DNA of 64,000 bases from Gp6-AA40 sp963723495 (GCA_963723495.1 CAVRQR010000006.1:496001-560000); one strand, 5' to 3'. Positions 26,558 through 35,999 are shown, counted from the stretch's first letter. Made by a program: numbers and translations. Notes: generated by a model not told the origin, from the letters alone.

Positions 26558-28505
26558 CTATCGGGGTTGCGTCACTACATCAATCAGCGACGGCTCACCA
26601 CGCTTGACGACCTCCAGTGCTCGCGTGATGGCCGGCGCCAGATCCTTCGGGTTCGTGATCGGTCCCTGCGCATGGACCCCCATGCCCTGTGCGATCTTCG
26701 CGAAATCGACGTTCGGATCCTCGATCGTCGTCCCGATATGTGCGCGCGAGATGCCGCGATTGTGCCGGTTGGCCATGCGCTGCAGGTGCATGACCTCCTG
26801 ATGGTACGCGCGGTTGTTGTGCATCACGGCGAGCAGTGGAATCCGGTGGTGCGCCGCTGTCCACCAGACGCCGGGCGCATAGAGGAAGTCACCGTCGCCC
26901 TGAATCGTGACTGAGAGCCGACCGTGCTTCTTGTTGGCGAGTGCGGCGCCTACCGCCGCCGGGGCACCGTAGCCCACGCCGGCGCCACCCGAGCCGCCAA
27001 GCGACTGGTAGTGCTTCTCGAAGCTCCATAGCTGCGACGTCCAGTCGCTCATGATGCCGCTCTCGGCCACGAGCGCCCAGTCCTCCTTCTTGATCTGGGC
27101 CCAGAGCTCCATGGTCATGCGGGCGGTGCTAATCGGACTCGCGTCCCACGCATACGCCGCCTCGGCGCGCGCGCGCTCGAGCGCGCGCCCGTGTGCCTCC
27201 GCCAGGCGCTTGCCCCTCGCCTCGAACGCCGTACGCCTGTCGGCGGTGATCAATCGCTTGCAGGCTTCGGTCAACGCGGGAAGCGTGGCTTCGGCATCGG
27301 CGGCCATCGCGACGTCCACCTCGGGGTAGCGCTGGAAGTCCTGGTAGTTTCCTTTTGTTGCCAGATCGAGCGCCGTGATGCTGACGAGTTTCGTGCCCGG
27401 CTTCACCAGCGACCGCGATGTGCGCGTCAGGCCATCGCGCACGGCACTGACCGTCCCCCAGAAGTCGGTCAGCTCGAGGCCGAGAATCGACATCCGCCTC
27501 GGCGACGAGCTGGCGTGCCGCGCTGCTCTGGTTCAGTGGGTGGCGCGAGGGAAAGTTCATCCGGCCGCCTTGATCGACGACCGGCGCTTGCAACGTTTCG
27601 GCGAGCTCGATCAGGCGCTGCACGCCGGCCGGCGTACGGGCCGCACGGTCGGCCACGATCAGCGGGTTCTGCGCGTTGACGAGCAGGCGCGCGGCTTCAG
27701 CGACAGCGCCGGAATCGCCCTGCGGTGGCGTGGCCCGTGTGAGTCTCGGGATGCGAAGACGCGACGTGATCTCCGCCGAGATCGGATCCTCCTGCAGCCC
27801 TCCATCGACGACGAGAAGCACCGGCATCATCGGCGGCGTCATCGCGATCTTGTAGGCGCGTACGGCCGACTCGGCGAAGTGCGGCAGCGAGACCGGCTGA
27901 TCATCCCACTTGATGTAGTCGCGAACCATCGCCGCCGCGTCCTGAACGCTGTGCGACCACTCGACGCCGGGGCGCCGCAGCGTGGCGTCGAGTGAGTTGC
28001 CGGCCAGGATGTACACCGGCACGCGATCGCAGTAGGCGTTGTAGATGGCCATCGCCGCATGCTGCAGGCCCACGGTGCCATGGCACAGCACCGCCATCGG
28101 CTTCCCCTCGGCCTTGAAGTAGCCGTGCGCCATCGCGATAGACGATTCTTCGTGACAGCACGTGATGAACTCGGGAGACGAGTTGTTGCCGTAGTTGACG
28201 ATCGATTCATGAATCCCACGGAAGCTCGAACCGGGATTCGATGCGACGTACTCGAAGTCGAGCGTCTTGATCACGTCGACCATGAAATCGCCGCCCGGCC
28301 GATCGGTCGTGATGATTTCGCCACCGTCCGGCGGGTCGGTTTCCCGCGGCGCGATGGGCGCGGTGGCCTGAGCGGCCGCGGCAGCCTGTCGCGGTTGCCC
28401 TGCAACGAAGTGTCCGGCTTCAGCCGGACCTGAAACGCCGCTGCCCGGAACCAGCGCGGCACCGGTGACCGCAGCGCTCTTGAGAAAGTCACGACGGTTC
28501 GTCAT
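26558..28505 (-). CDS. Tat-exported thiamine diphosphate-dependent enzyme (acetolactate synthase/benzoylformate decarboxylase family), +1 frameshift
   Basis: The protein has about 649 residues when one extra base at 27488 is removed: ARQLVAEADV joins ILGLELTDFWGTV. The N terminus is a Tat signal, NRRDFLKSAAVTGAALVPG. The pyrimidine-binding domain carries YVASNPGSSFRGIHE and CHEESSIAMAHGY (catalytic Glu). The pyrophosphate-binding domain has the GDGDFLYAPGVWWTAAHH motif and LLAVMHNNRAYH. Most ThDP enzymes are cytosolic, so export is notable. The residues VSGPAEAGHF after the signal core are encoded by a GTCCGGCT palindrome. It is coupled to the DoxX gene by an ATGA overlap. Confidence 0.8.
28412..28429. 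repeat. GTCCGGCT palindrome inside a coding region
   Basis: Perfect 8-base arms GTCCGGCT and AGCCGGAC flank TC. On the coding (minus) strand the repeat is read in frame and adds SGPAEAGHF-type residues between the Tat core and the mature ThDP enzyme. Confidence 0.8.
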
Positions 28506-29353
28506 CGCTTTCGCCCTCGCCATGCATCGACACTCCAGGCGCCAGGTCCTGCCGCCCAGAAGAACAGAAACAGGAAACAGAACAGGATCGACGCTTCCAT
28601 GCCCGCTTGTTCGAAGCTGCGCCAGAAACCACGAGGAGCCCACGACCTGAAGTACGCCACCGCCATTTCACCGGAAAGCACGAACGCCACCGGCCGGGTA
28701 AACAGCCCGAGCCCGAAGAGCGACCCACCAACGATCTCGAGGTACCCGGCGAGACCGCGCAGGGTCATGATGTCGCGATCGATGCGGCCGCCTCCGACGC
28801 CAAAGATCTTCTCCAGCCCATGCATCAGGAACAGCCCGGCGGCGGCGATCCTCAGAATGCCCAACAAGATCGGCGTCCACCGCTTGTCGATCGCGACCGA
28901 GCCGCGCAGCCGGTCGATACTCAATGGGCCGCCGCCGGCCGCGGACAGGTAGAGAAAGAAGAATGCGTTCAGAAGAATCGGATCGCCGCCGTTCCGGTGC
29001 GTGAACGGACCCCGCTGAAGCGGGCCGAGGAAGAACAGCACGAAGTACAGCACCGCCAGCACGAGGCTGACCTGCCTGGTGTAGAGCCCGAGAATCAGCA
29101 GCAGCCCGGCCGGAAGCGCCAGGGCCTCGAGGATTCCTTCGTACGACACCCGCGACGCATGGCTCGCCTCGGGATAGGCGAGCACCTGCTCCATCCCGTG
29201 ACGCAGCACGAGGAAGCCGAAGACGATTCGCGCAAAGCTCTGGAGATACGGCGCCAGTTGTCCCACGGCGAGTCGTTCATAACCTTCCTGTTTCCCCCGC
29301 GTCAACACCGAATTGTGGCCGTAGGGTCCGGCTTCAGCCGGACCGTTAACCAT
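28502..29353 (-). CDS. DoxX-family membrane protein (tandem DoxX-like)
   Basis: There are two DoxX-like halves. The first starts SFARIVFGFLVLRHGMEQV, the second LGILRIAAAGLFLMHGLEKI. Each has about four hydrophobic segments. DoxX proteins are small quinone-associated or redox-protective membrane proteins. The stop overlaps the ATG of the ThDP enzyme, so the two are coupled. The true start is unsettled: the longest form begins in the palindrome at 29325 (NGPAEAGPYGHN), GTG at 29266 fits the family best, and an ATG at 29280 has a good AGGAAGG site but is out of frame. Confidence 0.75.
   Translation of the reverse strand: MVNGPAEAGPYGHNSVLTRGKQEGYERLAVGQLAPYLQSFARIVFGFLVLRHGMEQVLAYPEASHASRVSYEGILEALALPAGLLLILGLYTRQVSLVLAVLYFVLFFLGPLQRGPFTHRNGGDPILLNAFFFLYLSAAGGGPLSIDRLRGSVAIDKRWTPILLGILRIAAAGLFLMHGLEKIFGVGGGRIDRDIMTLRGLAGYLEIVGGSLFGLGLFTRPVAFVLSGEMAVAYFRSWAPRGFWRSFEQAGMEASILFCFLFLFFWAAGPGAWSVDAWRGRKR
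29325..29344. repeat. GGTCCGGCT palindrome at the DoxX start region
   Basis: Nine-base arms GGTCCGGCT/AGCCGGACC flank TC. This is the longest perfect copy of the family in the window. It lies between divergent genes and runs into the longest possible DoxX reading frame. Confidence 0.8.
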
Positions 29354-29423
29354 TGAGCATTGGGCGCGAGACGACTAACATCTGCGTCGCCGGAGCTGGT
29401 CGATTCACCGGAGGAGGGACTGT

Positions 29424-30728
29424 ATGGCTGGACGTTTCGCCATGTTCGTCGTCGGATTCGTCGTTGCGGTCGCTGTCATCTACCTGCCTGATAACCGGAC
29501 TGTTCTTGGTCAGTCAGCCAGTGCTCCGACAAGGTTCGCCGCAGTCCCGAGCGAGAAAGGCGGTCAGGACATCTTCGGCGCCTATGACGTCGCCGCCGAC
29601 TGGCCCAAGGATCTCGCCACGATCAAGGGCCACGAAGGGTGGACGTTCGGCGCGGGGCAAAGCGTGTTCGCCGAGAGCCCGAATCGCGTCTTCGTGCTCC
29701 AGCGCGGGGAACTGCCCGCCCTGGGACGCCCGAAGCCAACCAACCTCCCGCAGCTCGGACCGAACCTCTCGTTCCCGATCGGCCGCCTGCCCTGGCGAGA
29801 CGCCACCGCCGCAAGCCCGCCCGGAAACGGTGGCACCGGGCAGCCAGCCGAGGGTGGCATGGAGGCATGGGAGAAGGGCAACGGCGGGAGAAAGTTCGGC
29901 GTCGACGCGCGCTGGGAACACACCATCATGGTCTTCGACGGCCAGGGCAACCTGGTCGACTCGTGGAACCAGTGGGACTCGATGATGCAGCGGCCGCATT
30001 TCATCGCCATCAGTCCCTATGACCCGCAGAAGCACGTGTGGATCGTCGACGACCACAAGCACGTCGTCCACAAGTTCACCAACGACGGCAAGACCAAGGT
30101 GCTGACGATTGGTACCTACGGCGTGCCCGGCGACGACTCGACGCATTTCAACCGGCCAACCTTCATGGACTGGTTCCCTGACGGCAGCTTCGTCGTCGCC
30201 GACGGCTACAACGGCACGCGCGTCGTGAAGTTCGACAAGGACGGCAAGTATCTGACGGCGTGGGGGCAGCGGGGCGAAGCCGGCAAGGAGACGCGGCCCG
30301 GTTACTTCAACAACGTTCATGGCGTTGCGGTCGACCCGAAGACACGACGGGTGTTCGTCAACGATCGCGGCAACAAGCGCGCGCAGGTCTTCGACGAGAA
30401 CGGCAAGTTCCTTCACGAGTGGTCGTTCGGACGCGACCCGGCCGACATTCACCTGTTCCACATCTTCAGCGATGGCTACCTGTGGGCGGCGGACCGCGGA
30501 ACCAGCCGCATCCTCAAGTACGACCTCGATGGGAACTTCATGTACTCGTGGGGCACGTGGGGTGACTTCCCCGGCGGCATGTGGGGCGTGCACGGGATGA
30601 GCGTCGACCAGGATGGCAACTTCTACGTCGCCGAAGTCGACAACGGCGGCGCGCAGAAGTACACGCCGCGCAAGGGCGCCAACCCCGCGATGCTGGTTGG
30701 CAAGCCCATTCGGTCGGCGTGGAAGTGA
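29424..30728 (+). CDS. Secreted NHL-repeat six-bladed beta-propeller (peptidyl-hydroxyglycine lyase-like)
   Basis: The 434-residue protein has an N-terminal signal or anchor segment (FAMFVVGFVVAVAVIYLP) and repeated propeller units: HFIAISPYDPQKHVWIVDDH, GSFVVADGYNGTRVVKFDKD, HGVAVDPKTRRVFVNDRGN, and DGYLWAADRGTSRILKYDLD. The layout resembles the NHL propeller of peptidyl-alpha-hydroxyglycine alpha-amidating lyase, but a lyase role in bacteria is not established. A strong GGAGGAGGG site precedes the ATG. It is divergent from the DoxX-ThDP operon. A binding or scaffold role is equally likely. Confidence 0.82.
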   Translation: MAGRFAMFVVGFVVAVAVIYLPDNRTVLGQSASAPTRFAAVPSEKGGQDIFGAYDVAADWPKDLATIKGHEGWTFGAGQSVFAESPNRVFVLQRGELPALGRPKPTNLPQLGPNLSFPIGRLPWRDATAASPPGNGGTGQPAEGGMEAWEKGNGGRKFGVDARWEHTIMVFDGQGNLVDSWNQWDSMMQRPHFIAISPYDPQKHVWIVDDHKHVVHKFTNDGKTKVLTIGTYGVPGDDSTHFNRPTFMDWFPDGSFVVADGYNGTRVVKFDKDGKYLTAWGQRGEAGKETRPGYFNNVHGVAVDPKTRRVFVNDRGNKRAQVFDENGKFLHEWSFGRDPADIHLFHIFSDGYLWAADRGTSRILKYDLDGNFMYSWGTWGDFPGGMWGVHGMSVDQDGNFYVAEVDNGGAQKYTPRKGANPAMLVGKPIRSAWK

Positions 30729-30732
30729 TCAG

Positions 30733-30893
30733 GACAATTGCTGATCTTTGATTTGTGATTATTGATTCGTTGGTGATTGTTGATTCTTGATTTGAGATTT
30801 ATTGGTGATTGAACTTGTCCGAATCAGCAATAAATCATCAATCAACAATCTGAAATCACCAACGAATCGATAATCAAAGATCAGCCAATCAAC
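30733..30893. repeat. AT-rich imperfect inverted repeat island
   Basis: The left arm starts near CTGATCTTTGATT (about 30744) and includes ATTCGTTGGTGATT. The right arm ends AATCACCAACGAAT then AATCAAAGATCAG (about 30884). Many ATTGATT and AATCAAC words repeat inside. Base composition is far more AT-rich than the flanking genes. It ends just before the ATG at 30895. Confidence 0.7.
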
Positions 30894-30894
30894 A

Positions 30895-32409
30895 ATGTTT
30901 CGCGGCACCATCGCGATCGCTGTGATGCTCGCCGTCGCCGTGAGCGTACGGGCCACTGAGCCAAGTGCGGCGACGCGCCGCTGGTGGGCGCACGTCCAGG
31001 CGCTCGCCAGCGACGACATGCGTGGCCGCGACACCGGCAGCCCGGAGCATCGCCGAGCCCAGGAGTACGTGGTCCGTCACTTCGAGAGGAACGGACTCCA
31101 GCCGGCCGGCGAGCGCGGCTTCTTTCAGGCCGTGCCCCTGCGGTCCTATCGACTACAGGCCGACCGTTCCACTGCGAACATCATTCGCGATGGACGCACG
31201 CAGACGCTGCGCTGGCTGGAACACATCACGGTGACACCTGCTCGCTTCCCGACGCCTCGTCTGACTGGTCAACTGATCTTTGCCGGATCTGACAACGCCG
31301 CCGGCCTCGATGCGTCTGGCGCAATCGTCGTTCGCCTGAGCCCAGTGCGGCTGGTTGCGGGTCCCCCGGTGCCCCCCGTCCCGCGCGGGGCGATTGCCAT
31401 CATCGGCATCGACAGCGCGATCGGCCCTGAGCCTGCGCGCTGGCCGGCGCAGTATGCCGTCACGATGACGCTCGCCGATGCCGTCGTACCAGAGGTCGTG
31501 GGAATCCCATCGTTTCGCTTCAACCCGGCATTTGCCGATGCCCTCCTCGCGGGATCAGGCCATACCTATACGGAGCTCGTGGACCTCGCGGCGGCGGGCA
31601 AGCCGGTCCCGAGTTTCACACTGCGCGGCTCTCTTTCTCTGGGCCTCGAGTTCGAGGAAACGGAGCTGACATCCGACAACGTCATCGCCATCCTGCCCGG
31701 TTCCGATCCGGCGCTTTCCACGCAGCACATCGTCCTCACGGCCCACATCGACGGCTACGGCATCGGCGAGCCCTGGGGCGACGATCGCATCTACAACGGC
31801 GCGTTCGACGATGCGGCGTACGTGGCGACACTGCTCGACTTCGCCGAGACACTGCGGGAATCGAAAACGCAGTTGCGCCGCCCGCTGCTTTTCGCCGTGG
31901 TGACCGCGGAAGAGAAGGGCCTGCATGGATCGCGTTACTTCACGCGACACCCCACGGTGCCGCGGGAGCAGCTGGTCGCGAACGTCAACCTCGATCAGCT
32001 ACGACCCGTCTTCCCGCTCCATACCCTGACGATGCATGCGATCGATGAGTCGACGCTGGGTGACACGGCGCGGCAGGTCGCTGGCGCGATGGCCATCCGC
32101 CTGCAGGCCGACCCGGAACCACTGCGAAACCTGATGCGTCGATCGGACAACTTCCCCTTCATGGAGATCGGCGTACCCGCCACCGGCTTCGTCTTCGGAT
32201 ACGAGCCCGGCTCGACGGACGAAGCCGCCTATCGCCGCTGGTACCAGGATCGATACCACACGCCGCTCGATGACCTGACGCAGCCGTGGGTGCCCGAGGC
32301 GGCAGCGAAGTTCAATGAGTTCTTCGCGCGCCTCGTCACCACGCTCGCCAATGCCGACACCGCGCCGAGCTGGAAGCCCGGGAGTCAGTACGGGCTGCGC
32401 GCAAACTAG
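30895..32409 (+). CDS. Secreted M28-family zinc aminopeptidase
   Basis: The 504-residue protein has a signal peptide (AIAVMLAVAVSVRATEPS) and a PA-type insert before the catalytic domain. Zinc-site residues are visible in the order HIDGYG (His), YNGAFDDAA (bridging Asp), VTAEEKGLHGSRYF (catalytic and metal Glu), NVNLDQL (Asp) and YHTPLDDL (His). SDDMRGRDTGSPEHRRAQEYV at the N terminus is typical of this family. It should remove N-terminal residues from peptides outside the cytoplasm. The start ATG directly follows the AT-rich repeat, with no clear ribosome binding site. Confidence 0.88.
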   Translation: MFRGTIAIAVMLAVAVSVRATEPSAATRRWWAHVQALASDDMRGRDTGSPEHRRAQEYVVRHFERNGLQPAGERGFFQAVPLRSYRLQADRSTANIIRDGRTQTLRWLEHITVTPARFPTPRLTGQLIFAGSDNAAGLDASGAIVVRLSPVRLVAGPPVPPVPRGAIAIIGIDSAIGPEPARWPAQYAVTMTLADAVVPEVVGIPSFRFNPAFADALLAGSGHTYTELVDLAAAGKPVPSFTLRGSLSLGLEFEETELTSDNVIAILPGSDPALSTQHIVLTAHIDGYGIGEPWGDDRIYNGAFDDAAYVATLLDFAETLRESKTQLRRPLLFAVVTAEEKGLHGSRYFTRHPTVPREQLVANVNLDQLRPVFPLHTLTMHAIDESTLGDTARQVAGAMAIRLQADPEPLRNLMRRSDNFPFMEIGVPATGFVFGYEPGSTDEAAYRRWYQDRYHTPLDDLTQPWVPEAAAKFNEFFARLVTTLANADTAPSWKPGSQYGLRAN

Positions 32410-32562
32410 CCCAGGCGGAGCGCCACAGAGACGCTGCGTGCGGTCAGTAGACACAACGCCGTCACTCGGTACAATCGTGGTTCAGGCCGACCCGACGGAC
32501 TTGACCCTCCAATCCTGCCGAACCCCTCGGCGCACAGCCAGCGTGGACTAGGACAAGTTGGC

Positions 32563-32940
32563 TCAGCGCGAGGCGCCTTCGAGGGCTGTTGCGTGATGCG
32601 GCTCGTACAGCATCACCTCGACGCCGCCCGGCAGGCCTAGCATGACGGTGATGCCGAAGCCTTCGTCTCGTGGTTCACCGTTCACCTTGACGCCCTTCGA
32701 CCGAAGATCGCGAATCGTCGCGTGAATGTCGTCGCACATGAACGTGAGCTGATGGCGCACACCGGATTCGTACGTCGGACCTTCTGCCGGATGCACACCG
32801 AGCTCCGCGGGTGGTAACGCAAAGATCAGCCAACCCTCCCCCGCATCCACATGCTTGAACCCGAAGGCGTCGCGAAGCATGGCACGAAGGGCGTTCGGAT
32901 CAGACGTGTACAGCAGGGCATGCGCGCCAATGATCGCCAT
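32563..32940 (-). CDS. VOC-superfamily (glyoxalase/bleomycin resistance-like) protein
   Basis: The 125-residue protein reads MAIIGAHALLYTSDPNALR from the preferred ATG at 32940. A GGAGGA site lies six bases upstream, which decides the start over a longer form. One VOC module is visible: FGFKHVDAGEGWLIFALPP in the first half, then RHQLTFMCDDIHATIRDL with a candidate metal His, and a closing GLPGGVEVMLYEP with a candidate metal Glu. Members include dioxygenases, lyases and antibiotic-binding proteins. The specific role is unknown. Confidence 0.82.
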   Translation of the reverse strand: MAIIGAHALLYTSDPNALRAMLRDAFGFKHVDAGEGWLIFALPPAELGVHPAEGPTYESGVRHQLTFMCDDIHATIRDLRSKGVKVNGEPRDEGFGITVMLGLPGGVEVMLYEPHHATALEGASR

Positions 32941-33074
32941 GGTGGTGTCCTCCGGGAGCATTATAGAGACGGGTCCGGCGTTCACCGAGGACGGCGGCGT
33001 GACGTCGCGCCGACGCGGTTTCGAACGAATCGCGGGGACATCGTGACGCGAGGGAGAATCACGTTCAGGTGTGA

Positions 33075-33310
33075 TGCGTGTGGATACAGTTGGGCGGAGG
33101 GTGGATGATCCACGAGGTGGTCACTGCTCCTCGGTCTCCGTGGCAGAACGGCCGACGTCGAGCGCTTCATCGGATCGATCCGATGTGAACGCCTCAATCA
33201 CATCATCGTGATGAACGCGGCAGGCCTTCACCGTGTGATCACGGATTACGTGACGTACATGCGCTACATGCGCTCGCGCACACATCTGGCGCTTGGCGGG
33301 TCAGGAGGCT
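33075..33310 (+). mobile_element. Transposase remnant: C-terminal end of an rve-type integrase (IS481/IS3-like)
   Basis: The translation gives MIHEVVTAPRSPWQNGD, then VERFIGSIRCERLNH and MRSRTHLAL. This is the conserved C-terminal part of the DDE integrase core in IS481/IS3-type transposases, including the WQNG and ERFIGSIRRE-like motifs that carry the final catalytic Glu region. One extra base at 33153 separates the two halves. Upstream catalytic Asp motifs are absent, and family identity ends near 33300. No terminal repeats were found. Confidence 0.75.
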
Positions 33311-33636
33311 CACCCGGCGAACCGCTTTGCCAGATTGTCTTGGTCGGCCGCCCGAAGTGCGACTGGCGTGAACCATTCGTAACCCGCCGCGAAGTAGCTC
33401 TCCGTGAGGGTCACGAGCGCGTCGTATTGAGTGGAGTTGAGCGCCTCGACACGGAAGCTGCTTGGGTCAAGGTGATGATCGAGGCAGCCGTGAGAAAGAA
33501 AGTTGTCGAAGTGATCGACCGAACTGAAGATCGAATCTGGTAGTCCAGTAGATGCGATGACCGGCTGGTTGCTACTGACGAAGCGATCCCACTCGCGCCT
33601 CGCCGCTGCTTTCTGAGGTGACTTGCGGTAGGTCAT
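33310..33636 (-). CDS. Hypothetical protein
   Basis: This 108-residue protein is not recognised. It begins MTYRKSPQKAAARREWDRFV and has mixed alpha/beta composition with no signal or membrane segment. Its start overlaps the stop of the ankyrin-repeat gene by four bases (ATGA), which supports it as a real, coupled gene. Its stop codon borders the transposase remnant, so its C terminus may have been altered by that insertion. Confidence 0.5.
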   Translation of the reverse strand: MTYRKSPQKAAARREWDRFVSSNQPVIASTGLPDSIFSSVDHFDNFLSHGCLDHHLDPSSFRVEALNSTQYDALVTLTESYFAAGYEWFTPVALRAADQDNLAKRFAG

Positions 33637-34493
33637 CGGGCAGCTCTTTCGCGAAGGAAATCGGCAATCTCAACCTGCTTGCCGTATTCGGCCCAGCCGA
33701 GCGGCGTGCCCCCGTAAATCGTGTCTTTCGTGTCAAGGCGCGCCCCGGCTTCCACCAGCACCTTCACGGCGTCGAGTGATCCGGAGTACACGGCGTGATG
33801 AAGGGCCGTTGCGTGCGAATAGAGATTAGCGCAGGGAGCATTCAGGTCGACGCCGAGGTCGATCACCTTCGCGAGCGCCTCGGCCTTCCCCTTAAGGGCT
33901 GCCAAGACTAGCCCGAACTGCTTGTCCTCAGCGCTCGCCGTCGGGCCAAGGCGCTGCACGTCGTCCCAACGGGCGAGGCACAGCGCGGTGGCCAACGACA
34001 CCGGAGCGCCTCGTGCCACGAGATGCTCGGCGGCAGCGAAGTTGCCATTCACGAGGGCATTCTCCGGGCTGCCATCAACTGCAGCGCCGGCATCGATCAG
34101 GACGTCGATGAGCTCAATCTGTACATTGCAGTCCCGCGCGATCCACGACCATGACACCAACCTCAGCGCGTAATCGAGCTGTTCCCGTAGGGTCTCGACA
34201 CCCTCGCGCTCCGCGGCTCGGATGATCACGCGTGTCACGTCAGCGATATTGCCTGGCAACCTGCCGTTGCGGACTGGGTCTTCCGCCACGAACCAGAGCA
34301 GGTAAGGGCGCTCGAAGAATCCGTCGAGGGCGCTTCCCAGCTTGTCGCGCAGCCACGCCCCCGGAGTGTTGAGTCGTTCACGGACAAGCCTGGGATCGAC
34401 TGTGACGAGATGTTCGAGTTCACTTACGTCCCCGGCATCGATGGCCGATACCGCTCGTTGAAAGAAGTCATCGAGCGCCTTCGACTCATTCAT
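33633..34493 (-). CDS. Cytoplasmic ankyrin-repeat protein
   Basis: The protein has about 286 residues from MNESKALDDFFQRAVSAIDA, with no signal peptide. The N-terminal half is helical. Ankyrin-like repeats are clearest from about residue 130: IELIDVLIDAGAAVDGSPEN, AAEHLVARGAPV, SHATALHHAVYSGSLDAVKV and GGTPLGWAEYGKQVEIADFL. Such proteins mediate protein-protein contacts. It is followed by the coupled hypothetical gene at 33310. Confidence 0.75.
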   Translation of the reverse strand: MNESKALDDFFQRAVSAIDAGDVSELEHLVTVDPRLVRERLNTPGAWLRDKLGSALDGFFERPYLLWFVAEDPVRNGRLPGNIADVTRVIIRAAEREGVETLREQLDYALRLVSWSWIARDCNVQIELIDVLIDAGAAVDGSPENALVNGNFAAAEHLVARGAPVSLATALCLARWDDVQRLGPTASAEDKQFGLVLAALKGKAEALAKVIDLGVDLNAPCANLYSHATALHHAVYSGSLDAVKVLVEAGARLDTKDTIYGGTPLGWAEYGKQVEIADFLRERAAR

Positions 34494-34958
34494 GACGGAT
34501 GGCCTTCGCACTCAAGATTGAGTCCGCCCAACTACTCTTGGAGTAGACCGCCGAGCGTCTCCGCAGCCAACGGCGGCTGCTCTGTCGCCAAGTCGCCTGT
34601 GGCAACTTCAAGACTGGCGGGATGATAGCACCGGGCTGCGCTACACGATCGGCCCGTTGGTTAGCTGCGAGCGGCGTGGTTGGCTGCGGCCGGCTGCAGC
34701 CAACGTCATCACGTCGAGGCTTGTTCTTTGAGCGTAACCGCCAGTCCGTCAGGGCCGTTACGTACCGCGACTGCGGAAACGGAGGGCGTGATTAGCTGCG
34801 ACTCTTTGCCGCTAATCGCGTCTTCACGAGCGCCATACCTGACGGTTACTAATGAGTAGCGGTCCATGGCGTCACTCGCTACTAGACAACGGATAGGGCT
34901 GACCCGCGGCGAGTGCGAGTCACTGGGCGGCGTCGCCTATGTGAAACGGAGGCCTACG
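34494..34958. other. 465-base gap with no recognised gene
   Basis: No open frame here resembles a known family. A short inverted repeat around GGCTGCGGCCGGCTGCAGCC is visible near 34680, and TTAGCTGCGA occurs twice (about 34661 and 34792). No tRNA-like fold or clear promoter was found. Confidence 0.4.
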
Positions 34959-35999
34959 TCAGTCGGCCAGGATCGATCCGGTCACGGGAACGACCAGTCG
35001 GGGAAACTCTGAATCGTTCGTATCGACGACGATATTGCCGTGAAGGGGACCAACCACGGACGCCGCCGGATCCAGCGTGATGGTGGCTTGCCATCGATCG
35101 CCATTCGGCCCGCGCACTGCCGAGACCCGAAGCCCCGGAACGTCGGTCGAGAACGTCGCCTTGAAGTCGGTGCCTGCCACCTGGTAGAGCATCAGAGTCT
35201 GGGCTAATGCTCCGCCCGACTCAGGGCCGCCTCTCACCGCCGCAATCGGCAGACTTCCGAGATCCACGTCGAGAGGAAACGCATACACGCGCTCGCGCAA
35301 CCGCGTGTTGGCGACGACGCGCAGGATGCGACCTTCATCCGTGTGGAGCAGGATCACATCCTCCCGCTGGCCGGCGGCGCCGTCGGTTCGCAATGCGATG
35401 TGGAGACGATACCGCCTCCCTTCTGCGATCGACTCGAGGCGCACCGCGAATCGATCGACCGGGTGCTCAATGCGAGTAATTCGCAGGGGTGTCTCATAAT
35501 GGTTGACGATCTCGATCGAAGCCTCGGCCGGATGCCGCCGATCCCCCGACAGAAAGAACGCCGGGTACGGCCGGAACTCGACACGTGGAACGACGACGCC
35601 CGCCAACGTGAACACCGCCAGGGGTCTCGCCGGATCGTTCAACCGCACTTTGACCTCGCCCTGGTATTGGCCGCGCATTCCGGCCGTATCTATCGAGATG
35701 TTGAGATCAACCCGTTGACCGGGATCGAGCTGCGCTCGCACGCCGGCGAGGCGCAGGCCCGGAGTCAGGTCGAGGCCCAGAATCCTCACGGAGGTGTCGC
35801 TGGTGTTGCGCAGTACGAACGTGTGCGCAACCACAGCGCCCTGAATCGCGGATCCGAAATCGAATGCCGCGGTGTCGGTCTCGGCGATCTGAGTCGCCGG
35901 CGGTGGGACAGGAGTCTGCTGCCCGTACAGCGACCGAGATCCGAGACCGAACGCGAGTGCGGCCGCAACGATAGCGGCCGCACGGCGATCACGTGTCAT
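34959..35999 (-). CDS. DUF1573-domain secreted protein
   Basis: The protein has about 346 residues from MTRDRRAAAIVAAALAFGLG, which gives a normal signal peptide. AAFDFGSAIQGAVVAHTFVL near residue 50 is the DUF1573 motif (FDFGxIxxGxxVxHTF). It is followed by further Ig-like beta-sandwich segments such as PLRITRIEHPVDRFAVRLES and DTNDSEFPRLVVPVTGSI. DUF1573 domains are found in extracytoplasmic and surface proteins of unknown role. It starts 8 bases after the stop of the next upstream gene (36008-36743), so they form a pair. Confidence 0.78.
   Translation of the reverse strand: MTRDRRAAAIVAAALAFGLGSRSLYGQQTPVPPPATQIAETDTAAFDFGSAIQGAVVAHTFVLRNTSDTSVRILGLDLTPGLRLAGVRAQLDPGQRVDLNISIDTAGMRGQYQGEVKVRLNDPARPLAVFTLAGVVVPRVEFRPYPAFFLSGDRRHPAEASIEIVNHYETPLRITRIEHPVDRFAVRLESIAEGRRYRLHIALRTDGAAGQREDVILLHTDEGRILRVVANTRLRERVYAFPLDVDLGSLPIAAVRGGPESGGALAQTLMLYQVAGTDFKATFSTDVPGLRVSAVRGPNGDRWQATITLDPAASVVGPLHGNIVVDTNDSEFPRLVVPVTGSILAD

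Noticed and set aside
29095..29280. Alternative DoxX start at ATG 29280 with a good ribosome binding site
   Set aside because: It is out of frame with the conserved protein and would need a missing base, unlike all other frame breaks here. It is kept only as a note on the DoxX gene.
28607..29356. Plus-strand frame opposite the DoxX gene
   Set aside because: It is the complement of membrane-segment coding sequence and has no family features.
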